Shown here piece after piece: positions 50,829-58,976 of a stretch of 64,000 bases of DNA. Every line of letters starts with the position of its first letter. Within the stretch, counting starts at the first letter, position 1. The DNA comes from a virus: positions 16,509 to 80,508 of the IMG/VR virus record IMGVR_UViG_3300010367_000050; one strand, 5' to 3'. Below the pieces are notes generated by a model that did not search any database, was not told where the DNA came from, and was given only the letters and a program-made list of their open reading frames with translations. The position numbers and the translations under genes are program-made.

Positions 50829-51069
50829 TCTTGTCCTCCACAACCCTCACCACGGTTGCGTCCACTTCCACGCAGCCTTGTCCTGACATCAGCTTTCCAA
50901 ACTCGGCAAACGTGAGGTTGACACTTAGCCGGAAATGGGTTCTCAAGGTGTTTGGATCGTTGCTAACGATGTTCAGATAGATGCGGCCTTCACGAGGATC
51001 AATGCCAGTCCCTCGGATATTGCCTGTAGCAATCTCGACTGGAAATTGCTCTTCAATGCGCTCACTCAC
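50821..51069 (-). CDS. Small hypothetical protein
   Basis: 82 residues from GTG 51069 (GGAGG eight bases upstream), overlapping the tiny membrane protein's stop. A beta-rich small domain (EGRIYLNIVSNDPNTLRTHFRLSVNLTF). No family. Confidence 0.5.
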   Translation of the reverse strand: MSERIEEQFPVEIATGNIRGTGIDPREGRIYLNIVSNDPNTLRTHFRLSVNLTFAEFGKLMSGQGCVEVDATVVRVVEDKSA

Positions 51070-51161
51070 TGCTGTTTCCTCCTGCGCGTGTATGCTGCTT
51101 GAATGGGTATCCCAACCGTGAGATACAGCAGAACCAAGACAATTCCAATATCCAATATCAC
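51066..51161 (-). CDS. Tiny membrane protein
   Basis: 31 residues from GTG 51161, overlapping the previous stop (TGA) and the next start. VILDIGIVLVLLYLTVGIPI is a single membrane segment, followed by a basic tail (YTRRRKQQ). Preceded by GGGAGG. Confidence 0.55.
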   Translation of the reverse strand: MILDIGIVLVLLYLTVGIPIQAAYTRRRKQQ

Positions 51162-51715
51162 AGCAAGTCCTCCCACACTTGATAGAGCATCTTCCCAATC
51201 TTCTCGGGATCAGGGCTGGTCAGCACGATCTCAAAGGCTTTATCACTGTCTCCCATAGCGAGCACGCTCTGTTCCGCTCCAGAAAGGCCTGAGAGCCAAG
51301 AATCGAGTGCTGCTATCACAGATAGATCAATAGCCCTGGATTCTCCGATGTACTTGTTGAATTTACACTCATAGTCGAACAGGGACTGAGGCTCTGTCGA
51401 ACCTTTCGCCATGGCCAGAGTGTATTGGCGTGCCACGAGTTGCCACACCTTGCTGAACATATGGGAGTAGTCAGGATTGGTAGGACGATACTCAGTCCAA
51501 GCATTGTAGCCGGCGTCAGTCATTGCCAACACGTACATGGCAACATCCATATTCGCCCCGTAGTTGTTAGTGACTTTGTTATTGGCTACGCCAGTGGCCC
51601 TAACATGAAACTCTTTGACAATGCGATCACCGTTGCACTTCAAGAACACTACCACGCTGCCCAGCTTGAGCTTGGTAACAGACTCGATCATCTTGCGACT
51701 AACAACCTGATTCAT
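51158..51715 (-). CDS. Hypothetical protein
   Basis: 185 residues, mostly helical. Ends at a TGA that overlaps the next GTG. A promoter-like motif (51741-51757) lies 26 bases upstream of its ATG. No family. Confidence 0.5.
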   Translation of the reverse strand: MNQVVSRKMIESVTKLKLGSVVVFLKCNGDRIVKEFHVRATGVANNKVTNNYGANMDVAMYVLAMTDAGYNAWTEYRPTNPDYSHMFSKVWQLVARQYTLAMAKGSTEPQSLFDYECKFNKYIGESRAIDLSVIAALDSWLSGLSGAEQSVLAMGDSDKAFEIVLTSPDPEKIGKMLYQVWEDLL

Positions 51716-51740
51716 ACTATTCCTTTCCCGTTCTTAGGGA

Positions 51741-51757
51741 TGTACTAAGTATCCTCT
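51741..51757 (-). promoter_or_regulatory. Promoter-like motif
   Basis: AGAGGATACTTAGTACA on the minus strand, 26 bases before the ATG at 51715. Confidence 0.32.
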
Positions 51758-51796
51758 ATGTAATTATCAATAGCTAGTCCACGTTGAAATACAAAG

Positions 51797-51820
51797 AGCC
51801 AGCCGGTGAATTGGCTGGCT
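51797..51820 (-). terminator. Terminator after the 51844 gene
   Basis: AGCCAGCC-AATTCACC-GGCTGGCT on the minus strand, followed by CTTTGTATTTC. Confidence 0.75.
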
Positions 51821-51843
51821 CTCTTCCCCTGGGAGTGGCGGGG

Positions 51844-52281
51844 TTATGCAGGCGTGTGCTGTGAACGCCCGACATCTGCTCGACTCTTTGGTTTGAACTT
51901 TGTACGAGTTGGTTTGAGCTTGACTTCGCCCTTGTCCTTGCGGTGCTCCTCACGATTGAATACCGCGTGCTTGGCCTTGACCTTGAGTGGGTTGATAGGA
52001 ACAACCACGTTGGCCATGCGCTGTGGCTGCTTCATCACAGGCTTGTTGACCCTGGCCTGTGGGTTGTTCATGCGCAGTTCCTTGAACACGTTGTTGGCCG
52101 CGGTCTCAGCGAACGCACGAGCGTCCTTGGACGTGGGGAAAGGTGAGCCGGTGACCTTCTGCTGGTTACAAAACAGGTTCCAGTTGTGAGTCTTTGGGTC
52201 CTGCTCCAAATACAACTCACGACCGTTGAAAGATGCGGAGAATGCTGTCTGAGACTCCGCTTTCCACTGTAGCAATGCCAT
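51844..52281 (-). CDS. Basic hypothetical protein
   Basis: 145 residues from ATG 52281 (GGGAG eight bases upstream). N-terminus reads QWKAESQTAFSASFNGRELYLEQDPKTHNWNLFCNQQ, a compact beta start. Second half is strongly basic and disordered (KVKAKHAVFNREEHRKDKGEVKLKPTRTKFKPKSR), suggesting nucleic-acid binding. Sits next to paralogue B and has its own terminator. Confidence 0.6.
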   Translation of the reverse strand: MALLQWKAESQTAFSASFNGRELYLEQDPKTHNWNLFCNQQKVTGSPFPTSKDARAFAETAANNVFKELRMNNPQARVNKPVMKQPQRMANVVVPINPLKVKAKHAVFNREEHRKDKGEVKLKPTRTKFKPKSRADVGRSQHTPA

Positions 52282-52337
52282 TACAATCACTCCCTTGCGT
52301 TTTGACAAGTTATCTCCTGTTAGGAGTTGTTTACCAG

Positions 52338-52913
52338 CTACTCACCAACCTTGGGGAGCTTGAACTTCTTGATTACTGCAGCAACCTTCTCGGGATGCTT
52401 CTTGAGGGTGAAGCCTTTGAGCTCTTTGAGCACGCCGTTCTTGATTGCTGACTTGATCAGCTTGGTGCGATCGGGATCAAGGGAAAGCTTGCCGCCGTCG
52501 CCCTCGACAATAATCAGGCCACGAGATGCGTGGTAGGTTCCCCACTGCTTGCGCACGTCGGACAGGAAGACGCCAAAGGATATTTTCTTGCGCTTGAACC
52601 CGCCTGGGTCCTTGGACTCAGGGCCAGCGAATTTCTCCTGGAACATCTTCAGCATCTCATCCTTGGTATACTCGCCAGTAGAGAGCAATCCAAGCAGATA
52701 GCTGGTCTCAGTGTTCTCACCGAACCCAAACTCATCGAGTTCTCCAAGTGCCTTGAAGGGCTTGGCCTTCTCAGCCTTTGCCGTTGTGACGGCCTGTTCC
52801 ATCTCTTCCACAGCAGAAGGCGGAACTTCGGTTGGGGTTGCGTTCTTCTTGATTGCAACCTCGTCAGTAAGAATGCCAGCTTTCTTGGCACCCCTTGGTG
52901 TCTTCACTCCCAT
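52338..52913 (-). CDS. Small protein with FLSDI/SRGL domain, paralogue B
   Basis: 191 residues, AAGGAG before ATG. N-terminal ~58 residues are Lys/Ala/Pro-rich; residues ~59-137 (LDEFGFGENTETSYLLGLL ... FGVFLSDVRKQWGTYHASRGLIIV) are the module shared with paralogue A and the sigma factor. C-terminus is Lys-rich. Codon use is G/C-ending, as for paralogue A and the capsid gene, unlike most genes here. Preceded by a promoter-like motif (52951-52967). Confidence 0.72.
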   Translation of the reverse strand: MGVKTPRGAKKAGILTDEVAIKKNATPTEVPPSAVEEMEQAVTTAKAEKAKPFKALGELDEFGFGENTETSYLLGLLSTGEYTKDEMLKMFQEKFAGPESKDPGGFKRKKISFGVFLSDVRKQWGTYHASRGLIIVEGDGGKLSLDPDRTKLIKSAIKNGVLKELKGFTLKKHPEKVAAVIKKFKLPKVGE

Positions 52914-53002
52914 TTTGTTGCTCCTTACCCGTTGTGGGTGAATACTTGTAATGCTACTCTCGACCGGAACCCAAGCGAAGTGTGTTGGTAGGTTCTATTT
53001 CT

Positions 53003-53623
53003 TCACTTGAACTCTGTGTCATTGACATAAACCGCGTCAACGTCCTGCAATGAAATTTGATGAGGTTGGGGTAACTCCTTGTTTATGGCTGCAACAATGG
53101 CAGCACGAAATTTGGCGCCAGCATGGGAGTGAGCGTGTTTCAAACCTAACAGATAGTCTGATACAGCGGTCTGTTGTTTGAGAGTGGCTGGAATCTGGAA
53201 ATCAAGCCGGGCCTCGACTGTGAGCTCATAGGCTACAGCAACAGTAACATCCAGCATAGCCGCTCCAGCGAGAGGATCAAATGGATTGTGCTCCCAGTTT
53301 AGAGGCTCCCAACCAGCAATTTCCAATGCCCGCAGACTCCATGGTGCCGCAAGCAGTGTTTGGTATCCTGCTTGAATCGCGTGGCCATAAGTAGTCAACG
53401 CCAACTCAGGTGGATGAGGTAGAATAAAACCGTGCATCTGAGCTGTATCGATTAGTTGTATGCTATTGCGGTCTACTATCATTACCGCATCACGGAGGCC
53501 TAATTGCGGTGGCCAATCACGAACCTTGGTGTAGGCAATCAATGGGTCTGTTCCTGGGCAAAACTCCTCAGCACCAGCAAAAGTCTTCCAATCGTGCTTG
53601 CTAAATGGTCTCAATAAATCCAT
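53003..53623 (-). CDS. Hypothetical protein
   Basis: 206 residues from ATG 53623 (AAAGGA). Mixed alpha/beta with many Leu/Ala, DAVMIVDRNSIQLIDTAQMHGFILPHPPEL. Possibly an enzyme; no motif recognised. A possible promoter motif (TAGTCTTTAGATATCC, 53652-53667) lies upstream. Confidence 0.5.
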   Translation of the reverse strand: MDLLRPFSKHDWKTFAGAEEFCPGTDPLIAYTKVRDWPPQLGLRDAVMIVDRNSIQLIDTAQMHGFILPHPPELALTTYGHAIQAGYQTLLAAPWSLRALEIAGWEPLNWEHNPFDPLAGAAMLDVTVAVAYELTVEARLDFQIPATLKQQTAVSDYLLGLKHAHSHAGAKFRAAIVAAINKELPQPHQISLQDVDAVYVNDTEFK

Positions 53624-53712
53624 TATTCCAGTCCTTTCTCCCGCGTATCGGGGATATCTAAAGACTAACTCTCCATTTATCCCAATAAACGCCAACGAAT
53701 CCTATTGACTCG

Positions 53713-53883
53713 TCAGAGCGAGTAGAGACGAACTGCTTGCACGCTGATGCATGAGCTTCGGTTCAGACTGTCAAACCGTTCGACGTTAGCATATGCTGTC
53801 TCCGCTGCGCCCTTGGTGTCAAACTCCACAAGTTGCGAAGACATACCTTCGTTGGCTATCATAATGACTAGCAGTCTGTACAA
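53713..53883 (-). CDS. Small hypothetical protein, TTG start
   Basis: 56 residues from TTG 53883 (AGGAG eight bases upstream). LYRLLVIMIANEGMSSQLVE then FDTKGAAETAYANVERF, resembling small phage proteins that pair a beta strand with a helix. No function. Confidence 0.5.
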   Translation of the reverse strand: MYRLLVIMIANEGMSSQLVEFDTKGAAETAYANVERFDSLNRSSCISVQAVRLYSL

Positions 53884-53895
53884 TGTTGTTTCTCC

Positions 53896-54114
53896 TCAGT
53901 ATATGATTGGTAGATTGGTGATGTTTTCTGCCGCTGCTCGCAGCCTTGCGTCTTCGACTTCTTCCAGCCAGTCATTCTCATCAACAAGATCAAGGAGTTC
54001 CAAGGTCTGTTTCTGAACATGAGCGGCTGTTGAGCCAGGAGCAAGTTTGAGCCCTTTGATATGTGCTCGAATGAAATCTGTATCAATTGGTTGTAACTCG
54101 GTGACCCTCGCCAT
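53896..54114 (-). CDS. Small acidic helical protein
   Basis: 72 residues, GGAGGA before ATG. ELQPIDTDFIRAHIKGLKLA ... LDLVDENDWLEEVEDARLRAAAE, acidic amphipathic helices. A promoter-like motif lies 17 bases upstream (54131-54148). Function unknown. Confidence 0.5.
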   Translation of the reverse strand: MARVTELQPIDTDFIRAHIKGLKLAPGSTAAHVQKQTLELLDLVDENDWLEEVEDARLRAAAENITNLPIIY

Positions 54115-54130
54115 ATTCCTCCGGTGTAAC

Positions 54131-54148
54131 TCTAGTATCGTTCGACGG
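54131..54148 (-). promoter_or_regulatory. Promoter-like motif
   Basis: CCGTCGAACGATACTAGA on the minus strand, 17 bases before the ATG at 54114; close to the 59221 motif. A hairpin AAACCG-(8)-CGGTTT (54161-54180) precedes it and may end the transcript of the gene at 54193. Confidence 0.42.
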
Positions 54149-54192
54149 AGACCCCAGGGTAAACCGCTTGATAACGGTTTTGTTACAATGTA

Positions 54193-54342
54193 CTAACGCT
54201 TGGGGATGTTCATACCCATAAAGCGCATGAACCACAGGCGGAAGGATACAACACGATGTTGGCGATAAACAGCACGAGTGAGGCGTATATCAGCCTCACA
54301 GTACTCCATCATTGCTCTTTGGTACTCAATATCTCTCCGCAC
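54193..54342 (-). CDS. Small basic hypothetical protein
   Basis: 49 residues from GTG 54342, or 39 from ATG 54312. Reads VRRDIEYQRAMMEYCEADIR ... HRVVSFRLWFMRFMG; basic and aromatic. Overlaps the previous gene's end. Moderate confidence. Confidence 0.4.
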   Translation of the reverse strand: MRRDIEYQRAMMEYCEADIRLTRAVYRQHRVVSFRLWFMRFMGMNIPKR

Positions 54343-54490
54343 GGTTCAATCTGACCTTCCTGAGCCAATTCCTCTTGCTCAATCTGTTGATGAGTCGCTG
54401 ACGGTCCACGTTGTCTCTGCCCTCTTCGCAGTTGTTACACAGAGCCCATTGCACCAATACTTCTCTACGTTTGAGTTTTTGTTTCACCGT
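54326..54490 (-). CDS. Small basic hypothetical protein
   Basis: 54 residues from GTG 54490 (AAGGAG). Basic, with CNNCEEGRDNVDRQRLINRL. Overlaps its neighbours on both sides. Confidence 0.42.
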   Translation of the reverse strand, partial: TVKQKLKRREVLVQWALCNNCEEGRDNVDRQRLINRLSKRNWLRKVRLNRAERY

Positions 54491-54839
54491 CTGTCTCCTT
54501 GTGTTCTTTGATACCTGTAAACAGATCCAGCCTGTCGTTGGCAATACAGACGTTCTCCAAGTACATCAACAGCATCTCAGAGATGTAATGCTCAAAGTCT
54601 GTCTTGTCAGCAATCTCACGTGAGCTCTTGTTCAATATCTCAATCGTAAACTCGCTCAAGGGCTTGTGCCACAGGAACTTGATACTGAACGCAATCTTGT
54701 CGCCAGTCCCAGTGGTGTAGACCGATGTGAGATAGTAAGCCCGGCTGGTTTCCTGATGTTCCCAATTAGCAAGTTTGGGATGGTCGAATCCATCGGCCAC
54801 CCCAAGGATAACACTGCGTTGTGCTACACGTTCAGCCAT
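54465..54839 (-). CDS. Hypothetical protein
   Basis: 124 residues from ATG 54839 (GGGAGG). Mixed alpha/beta, with TSVYTTGTGDKIAFSIKFLWHK. Overlaps the membrane protein gene by eight bases. No family. Confidence 0.5.
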   Translation of the reverse strand: MAERVAQRSVILGVADGFDHPKLANWEHQETSRAYYLTSVYTTGTGDKIAFSIKFLWHKPLSEFTIEILNKSSREIADKTDFEHYISEMLLMYLENVCIANDRLDLFTGIKEHKETDGETKTQT

Positions 54840-54942
54840 TACGACCCTCCCAAACCCTGACGAGGATGCCAAAAAGAGCCATGAAAATGAGGAAAGAGAG
54901 CATTACCCATAAGCCTCCATTTGTTATATGAACGTTTTGCAT
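54832..54942 (-). CDS. Tiny membrane protein
   Basis: 36 residues from ATG 54942; a shorter ATG also fits. One membrane segment (LWVMLSFLIFMALFGILV). Confidence 0.45.
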   Translation of the reverse strand: MQNVHITNGGLWVMLSFLIFMALFGILVRVWEGRNG

Positions 54943-54944
54943 GA

Positions 54945-55181
54945 CTACGCGCAAGCCTCCAACATCGGGTCACTAATAACCGGATGGACTACAAAACCGC
55001 CATCCAAATTGATTTCCCAGGTGCAGGGCACCTTGGTGTGTCGGAATACAAACGGAACGTCTTGTGTCAATACTGACGGTCCCAAATATCCGCTGGGAAG
55101 GTCCGGCCTGAATACTGGCTTCAAGCTGAGGGCTTCCATGTCGCAGACAAACTGTGTATGGTCTCTGTGGGTGAACTTCAT
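54945..55181 (-). CDS. Small hypothetical protein
   Basis: 78 residues. MKFTHRDHTQFVCDMEALSL then a Pro-rich beta portion. Ends immediately before the next ATG. A motif AGACTAGGTGTATAAG (55208-55223) lies 27 bases upstream. No function. Confidence 0.45.
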   Translation of the reverse strand: MKFTHRDHTQFVCDMEALSLKPVFRPDLPSGYLGPSVLTQDVPFVFRHTKVPCTWEINLDGGFVVHPVISDPMLEACA

Positions 55182-55467
55182 TTCCTTGCTCCAATTTCGG
55201 GCATCGACTTATACACCTAGTCTAGCCTCTAAACTCCTCAAACGAAAGCGATGTGCCATGCAACTCTAAAACATCCGCTCAACAGAAAGCGGCGAGAGTT
55301 GTTGAACAGCAACAGCACTCAAAATCCATACACGTTATAACGGCTAACATGTTATGTGCTGCTCACCTTCCGGGGAGAACGGGGCATGTAATTTCAAGTA
55401 GACTACAGAAAATGTCTTGGGCTGAGAACCGTAGATCGTAGATTCTAACAGTCCCTAGCCCTCGACA
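55182..55467. other. Intergenic region without a clear gene
   Basis: 286 bases. A possible promoter motif near 55208-55223 and a few tiny frames (16-62 residues) without ribosome sites. I do not annotate a gene here. Confidence 0.45.
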
Positions 55468-55686
55468 TTACGAATCAAGCTTAGTGTCTTCTTTCATTTT
55501 GGGCGATATTCCTGGGGGAAGTGCCCGTTGACTTCGGGTAGTTGGCAGGGTAAGGTCAATGAGAGGTCGGCTGTCGTCATGCATTGGATCAACTTCAACG
55601 ACAGTCTCATAGCTCATTGAAACGTGTTGGTACACTGTCCTGGTGCGTTGAACAGTGACTTTCTTGGAAAGTGGAACTCTGAACAT
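55468..55686 (-). CDS. Small hypothetical protein
   Basis: 72 residues. Basic start, then VYQHVSMSYETVVEVDPMHDD. No family. Short Shine-Dalgarno (AGGA). Confidence 0.42.
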   Translation of the reverse strand: MFRVPLSKKVTVQRTRTVYQHVSMSYETVVEVDPMHDDSRPLIDLTLPTTRSQRALPPGISPKMKEDTKLDS

Positions 55687-55704
55687 TCCTGTACGTACTC
55701 CTAC

Positions 55705-55726
55705 ATGGGAGGTGGGTTATTTTTGA
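55705..55726. repeat. 23-base intergenic repeat copy 2
   Basis: ATGGGAGGTGGGTTATTTTTGA; matches 47818-47841. Again overlaps the end of a leftward gene (stop at 55717). Confidence 0.4.
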
Positions 55727-56016
55727 GAATAGTATGAGTTTACGTACTGAATGAAACACTGGGCCTGAAGCTTATCCCGTTGTGCTTTCACCCTGGGGTT
55801 AGTACGGCACGCATACGTCAACTCTCTGTACCGAGGGTAATGCACCCATTTTGAACTGATCTTGTTACCCTTTCGAGACCGGCAGTACTCTCCACGACGA
55901 GCACCGCATACAGAACAATGTTGCAAGCACACAGTGACGCGAATATGGTCATACGGCCTATAACCGCCATATAACTTGTAGTATAACTCCGGAATTACAT
56001 CATGGCGTCTTTTCAT
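55717..56016 (-). CDS. Zinc-finger hypothetical protein
   Basis: 99 residues. CLQHCSVCGARRGEYCRSRKG is a cysteine cluster of zinc-finger type, with a basic end (RYRELTYACRTNPRVK). Overlaps the TopoVI-A-like gene by four bases; may work with it. Confidence 0.58.
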   Translation of the reverse strand: MKRRHDVIPELYYKLYGGYRPYDHIRVTVCLQHCSVCGARRGEYCRSRKGNKISSKWVHYPRYRELTYACRTNPRVKAQRDKLQAQCFIQYVNSYYSQK

Positions 56017-57020
56017 AAGAGGAACTTGGGCCGTTCATTATCGTTACACTTACATGTGGGATTGTTCTGTGTAGCTCCGCACTTGTTACAGATTATCGGA
56101 GAGTTGTCTTGGTCGCGTATGTCGCGAATATGTTGAATCAGCTGGGGGTAATATGTGGAAAAGTACTTGAGTGTATTCTTCCCACGAATCTCCAACTTGT
56201 CGGCCTCTTTCCAGAGGTCTTCATCAATGAATGCCTTGATGTTTCTTTGTATAACGTCAACTAGTACATCCGGTTGGAGTGCGTCCAACTCCCAGGACAC
56301 ATCGCCGTACTCATTCCTATATTTGACGTATCGTGGATCAGTATGCTTGGCAGGGTCTGGGGGAGGGTCATACTTTTCGATCTGTGACATGTTCAGAGCA
56401 ATACGGCACACCTTGATGTCCTGCCTCATGAACAGGCTCAGCTTCTCTTTGATGTCTCTTGACATGTCCAATCCGGATGGGTCATGATCTCCACAGTGGA
56501 GAATAGTTACAGTCTTGCCAGACTTTTGCTTGCCTAGCAATCTCTGGGAAGCATTCCATAGTTCCGTCTGTGATGAATACCCTCTGCAAGAGAAATGAGG
56601 CACATCCAACGGGTAACAAGCCGCGTCCACGATACCCCGCAGGGCATCCTTCTCCACCCACACCTCCACGTAGTTGCTCTGGTTGAACCAGTGATCAACG
56701 TGGTAGGACTGTATTGTGGCCTCTATGATCTGCGATGGCTTCTCCCAGGATGTGGGCTTAATGAGGTTCCGGGTACGATCTACCACAGAGAACCAATCCA
56801 CCAAGCCAGCCATTCTGGCTTCAGATATGAGGTTTTGGAGTTTGTTGTACTCCTCCACCTTGTTTGGAATGAACTTGCGTGAGACAAACTGATAGTACAG
56901 CTGTCTCACGCTCATGTCCAAACCTTGCTTGTGGTACTCCTGAAAGATGGAGTTGGCAATAGCAATCCTGCGTTCATTCTCCGGACTGAAACGCTTGTTG
57001 ATGTATTGTATGATCGGCAT
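56013..57020 (-). CDS. Spo11/TopoVI-A-like TOPRIM protein (Mini-A type)
   Basis: 335 residues. The N-terminal half has a winged-helix-like region and the family opener SVRQLYYQFVSRKFI, EYNKLQNLISEARMAGLVDW and VVDRTRNL. The TOPRIM fold follows: VEVWVEKDALRGI (catalytic Glu), then TVTILHCGDHDPSGLDMSRDI (DxD). The C-terminus has a CNKC...CKC zinc motif. Homologues of the archaeal topoisomerase VI A subunit without an adjacent B subunit are known in mobile elements and phages; their activity is poorly understood. It might cut or remodel phage DNA. Overlaps its neighbours. Confidence 0.75.
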   Translation of the reverse strand: MPIIQYINKRFSPENERRIAIANSIFQEYHKQGLDMSVRQLYYQFVSRKFIPNKVEEYNKLQNLISEARMAGLVDWFSVVDRTRNLIKPTSWEKPSQIIEATIQSYHVDHWFNQSNYVEVWVEKDALRGIVDAACYPLDVPHFSCRGYSSQTELWNASQRLLGKQKSGKTVTILHCGDHDPSGLDMSRDIKEKLSLFMRQDIKVCRIALNMSQIEKYDPPPDPAKHTDPRYVKYRNEYGDVSWELDALQPDVLVDVIQRNIKAFIDEDLWKEADKLEIRGKNTLKYFSTYYPQLIQHIRDIRDQDNSPIICNKCGATQNNPTCKCNDNERPKFLL

Positions 57021-57979
57021 TAGTTCAGCCTGTCTTGGGACTTACCTGCCCCAACTTGGTGGTCCAGGTTGATACTTTCTCCAGCCTTACTACCGCTGGT
57101 GTAGGCTCTCCAGTCCTTGCGCTCAGATTCCCTGCGTCGCTCCCTTTGCCACCGGGCCTGATCTCGGGCGTATCTCTTGTCAGCCTGAATCCTCTGATTC
57201 TCCTCCCCCTTCTCACGCTTGGCCCGCTGCTGTGGAGTTTCGTTCTTGAGAACCTCAATGCGTTCCTGCTCTTCTTTCAGCTGAGCTTCCTTGCGTTCCT
57301 CGCTCCACTTCTGTTGGCTCTCCTGCTGACGCTTGTAAGCACCCTCTCCATACAGGGCGTCATAATTCTTCTCTTCCTCAATCTTGGCTACGTCACGCAG
57401 AGCCAGGGCAGTCGAAGGTCCATCAGGCGTGGAGGCTTTGAGTTCACGAAACTTTTCCCACAAGCGCATCCGAAGACGATCTGCGCAACCTTCGCGCCAG
57501 GATATCGCAGATCGGCTCAAACGTTCCACATGCGGAAAAGGGAGTATGCGTTCAATCGTGTCACAAATATATTCACCCATCAACTTGGCAGCGATCACAT
57601 TGGACTCACGACCCAGTATTGTAAATCGCTTCACCCGTCGGCTGCGCAAGATGGTTCCATCACGCTTGCTGTAGTCGTGTTCCTTACGGTTCTGAACCCA
57701 AATCCAACAAAAGTTGACGTCTCCAATAACTCCCCAGAGCTCGCGCTGCCACTTGTACATGGCCGAACGGTTGATGACAGATTTCTCACGCTTCTCTTCA
57801 ACAGGCTTGGTTCCACCTGCTACCGGAGTGTTCTCAACAGTAGCGATGTCGAGGTTGTATTTGGCCATCAAGTCCTGAACCATGGACATAGCGGTGGCAG
57901 CTTCGGCCTCTGTTCCGGCGTTTTGAGCCAGCGCGTAAGCCTTCTGAATCTTGCGGATAATGCTTTCTGAGACTTCCAT
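57020..57979 (-). CDS. DUF2786-domain protein
   Basis: 319 residues from ATG 57979 (GGAGG). IIRKIQKAYALAQNAGTEAEAATAMSMVQDLMAKYNLD is the DUF2786 start, followed by a DUF7168-like middle and a long charged, repetitive C-terminal helix (KEEQERIEVLKNETPQQRAKREKG...). Found in many large phages; function unknown, perhaps a DNA-associated protein. Its stop overlaps the TopoVI-A-like start (TAATG), so the two are coupled. Confidence 0.72.
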   Translation of the reverse strand: MEVSESIIRKIQKAYALAQNAGTEAEAATAMSMVQDLMAKYNLDIATVENTPVAGGTKPVEEKREKSVINRSAMYKWQRELWGVIGDVNFCWIWVQNRKEHDYSKRDGTILRSRRVKRFTILGRESNVIAAKLMGEYICDTIERILPFPHVERLSRSAISWREGCADRLRMRLWEKFRELKASTPDGPSTALALRDVAKIEEEKNYDALYGEGAYKRQQESQQKWSEERKEAQLKEEQERIEVLKNETPQQRAKREKGEENQRIQADKRYARDQARWQRERRRESERKDWRAYTSGSKAGESINLDHQVGAGKSQDRLN

Positions 57980-58073
57980 TACTTCCTCCAATAAGGGGTG
58001 GCGTTACTCGATTAGAATAACGCCACTCTCTTCTCACGCTACTATGTTGGGTTATCTGTATCTAGTCAACAGA

Positions 58074-58340
58074 TCAGAAGGTGATCCCATGGTTGCGGAG
58101 GAAGAGGTCAATGTCTTGTACTTCTGACATCAGCTTCTGCCGACGAATGACGAGGAATTCAATGACTTCCTCACACTTGCCATCCAAGTGCGCGTTGTCC
58201 TGCTGAAGCTTGGCGATCTCTGCTCCTCGGTTGAGGTACAGAGATTCATAACCAGGTTCAGAACATTCGTTCACAACCGGCGTTTGAGCTTGGCTCTTCT
58301 TGGGACGGTATCCGTTGGTCTTGGGTTTCTGAGTCGCCAT
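58074..58340 (-). CDS. Small coiled-coil protein
   Basis: 88 residues. Basic Pro-rich start (KPKTNGYRPKKSQAQ), then a heptad-rich helix (LNRGAEIAKLQQDNAHLDGK). Unknown function. Confidence 0.5.
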   Translation of the reverse strand: MATQKPKTNGYRPKKSQAQTPVVNECSEPGYESLYLNRGAEIAKLQQDNAHLDGKCEEVIEFLVIRRQKLMSEVQDIDLFLRNHGITF

Positions 58341-58348
58341 AGTTCTCC

Positions 58349-58690
58349 TTATCGTGCTACTGGTTTACAACTACACTTTTGGACAGCGTTGAAACATCCT
58401 GTACACTCGTTGCGTTCGTTCAAAGAGCGTCCACACGTACACAGTATGTTTGAAATGATCTCACCAGGTTTCAGAAGTCCCAGATCAGAGGCCAGTACAA
58501 GCTGGTCCAAGCGTTCCAATGTCCTACCCATGAGCGAAGCACCTACCTTGTAGAACAGATAGTCACGCTCCAATTCTCCGTTAGCACCATTCAAGATGAC
58601 TTGACCAGCAGCGGCAACTGCCTCGCGCAATACAGTCTGTCGGCGCAAATCCTCACGGAGCAACAACTTCTGTTTTTCCTCAGGCAGCAT
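58349..58690 (-). CDS. Zinc-finger hypothetical protein
   Basis: 113 residues. Helical body (LLREDLRRQTVLREAVAAAGQVI), then CTCGRSLNERNECTGCFNAVQKCSC, six cysteines of zinc type. Overlaps the next gene by 11 bases. Confidence 0.55.
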   Translation of the reverse strand: MLPEEKQKLLLREDLRRQTVLREAVAAAGQVILNGANGELERDYLFYKVGASLMGRTLERLDQLVLASDLGLLKPGEIISNILCTCGRSLNERNECTGCFNAVQKCSCKPVAR

Positions 58691-58976
58691 GTTCCAGCCG
58701 TTTCATATCCAAAGTGAGGAAAGCTGCTGCCAGAGCTAGATTTTCCAAGACGGTTGGCCGTAAGTCATACGGAGGAAGACAAGCTGGATACCTGTCAAAC
58801 GCCATGAGCACGTAGTCCTCGGTGTTGCCGCGTTCCTGTCTGCGAGCCGCTTCGATATGACACTGTGAGGCAAACTCCAACTCGCCAAATTGGAACTTGG
58901 ACACATCACCATCAGGGATTGTGTAGCACAACAGATTGTAAACGTAACGATGTACAAGTGCTTCAAGGTTAGTCAT
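58680..58976 (-). CDS. Hypothetical protein
   Basis: 98 residues from ATG 58976 (GGAG five bases upstream). Helical (TNLEALVHRYVYNLLCYTIP). Overlaps its neighbours by 4-11 bases. Function unknown. Confidence 0.52.
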   Translation of the reverse strand: MTNLEALVHRYVYNLLCYTIPDGDVSKFQFGELEFASQCHIEAARRQERGNTEDYVLMAFDRYPACLPPYDLRPTVLENLALAAAFLTLDMKRLEHAA

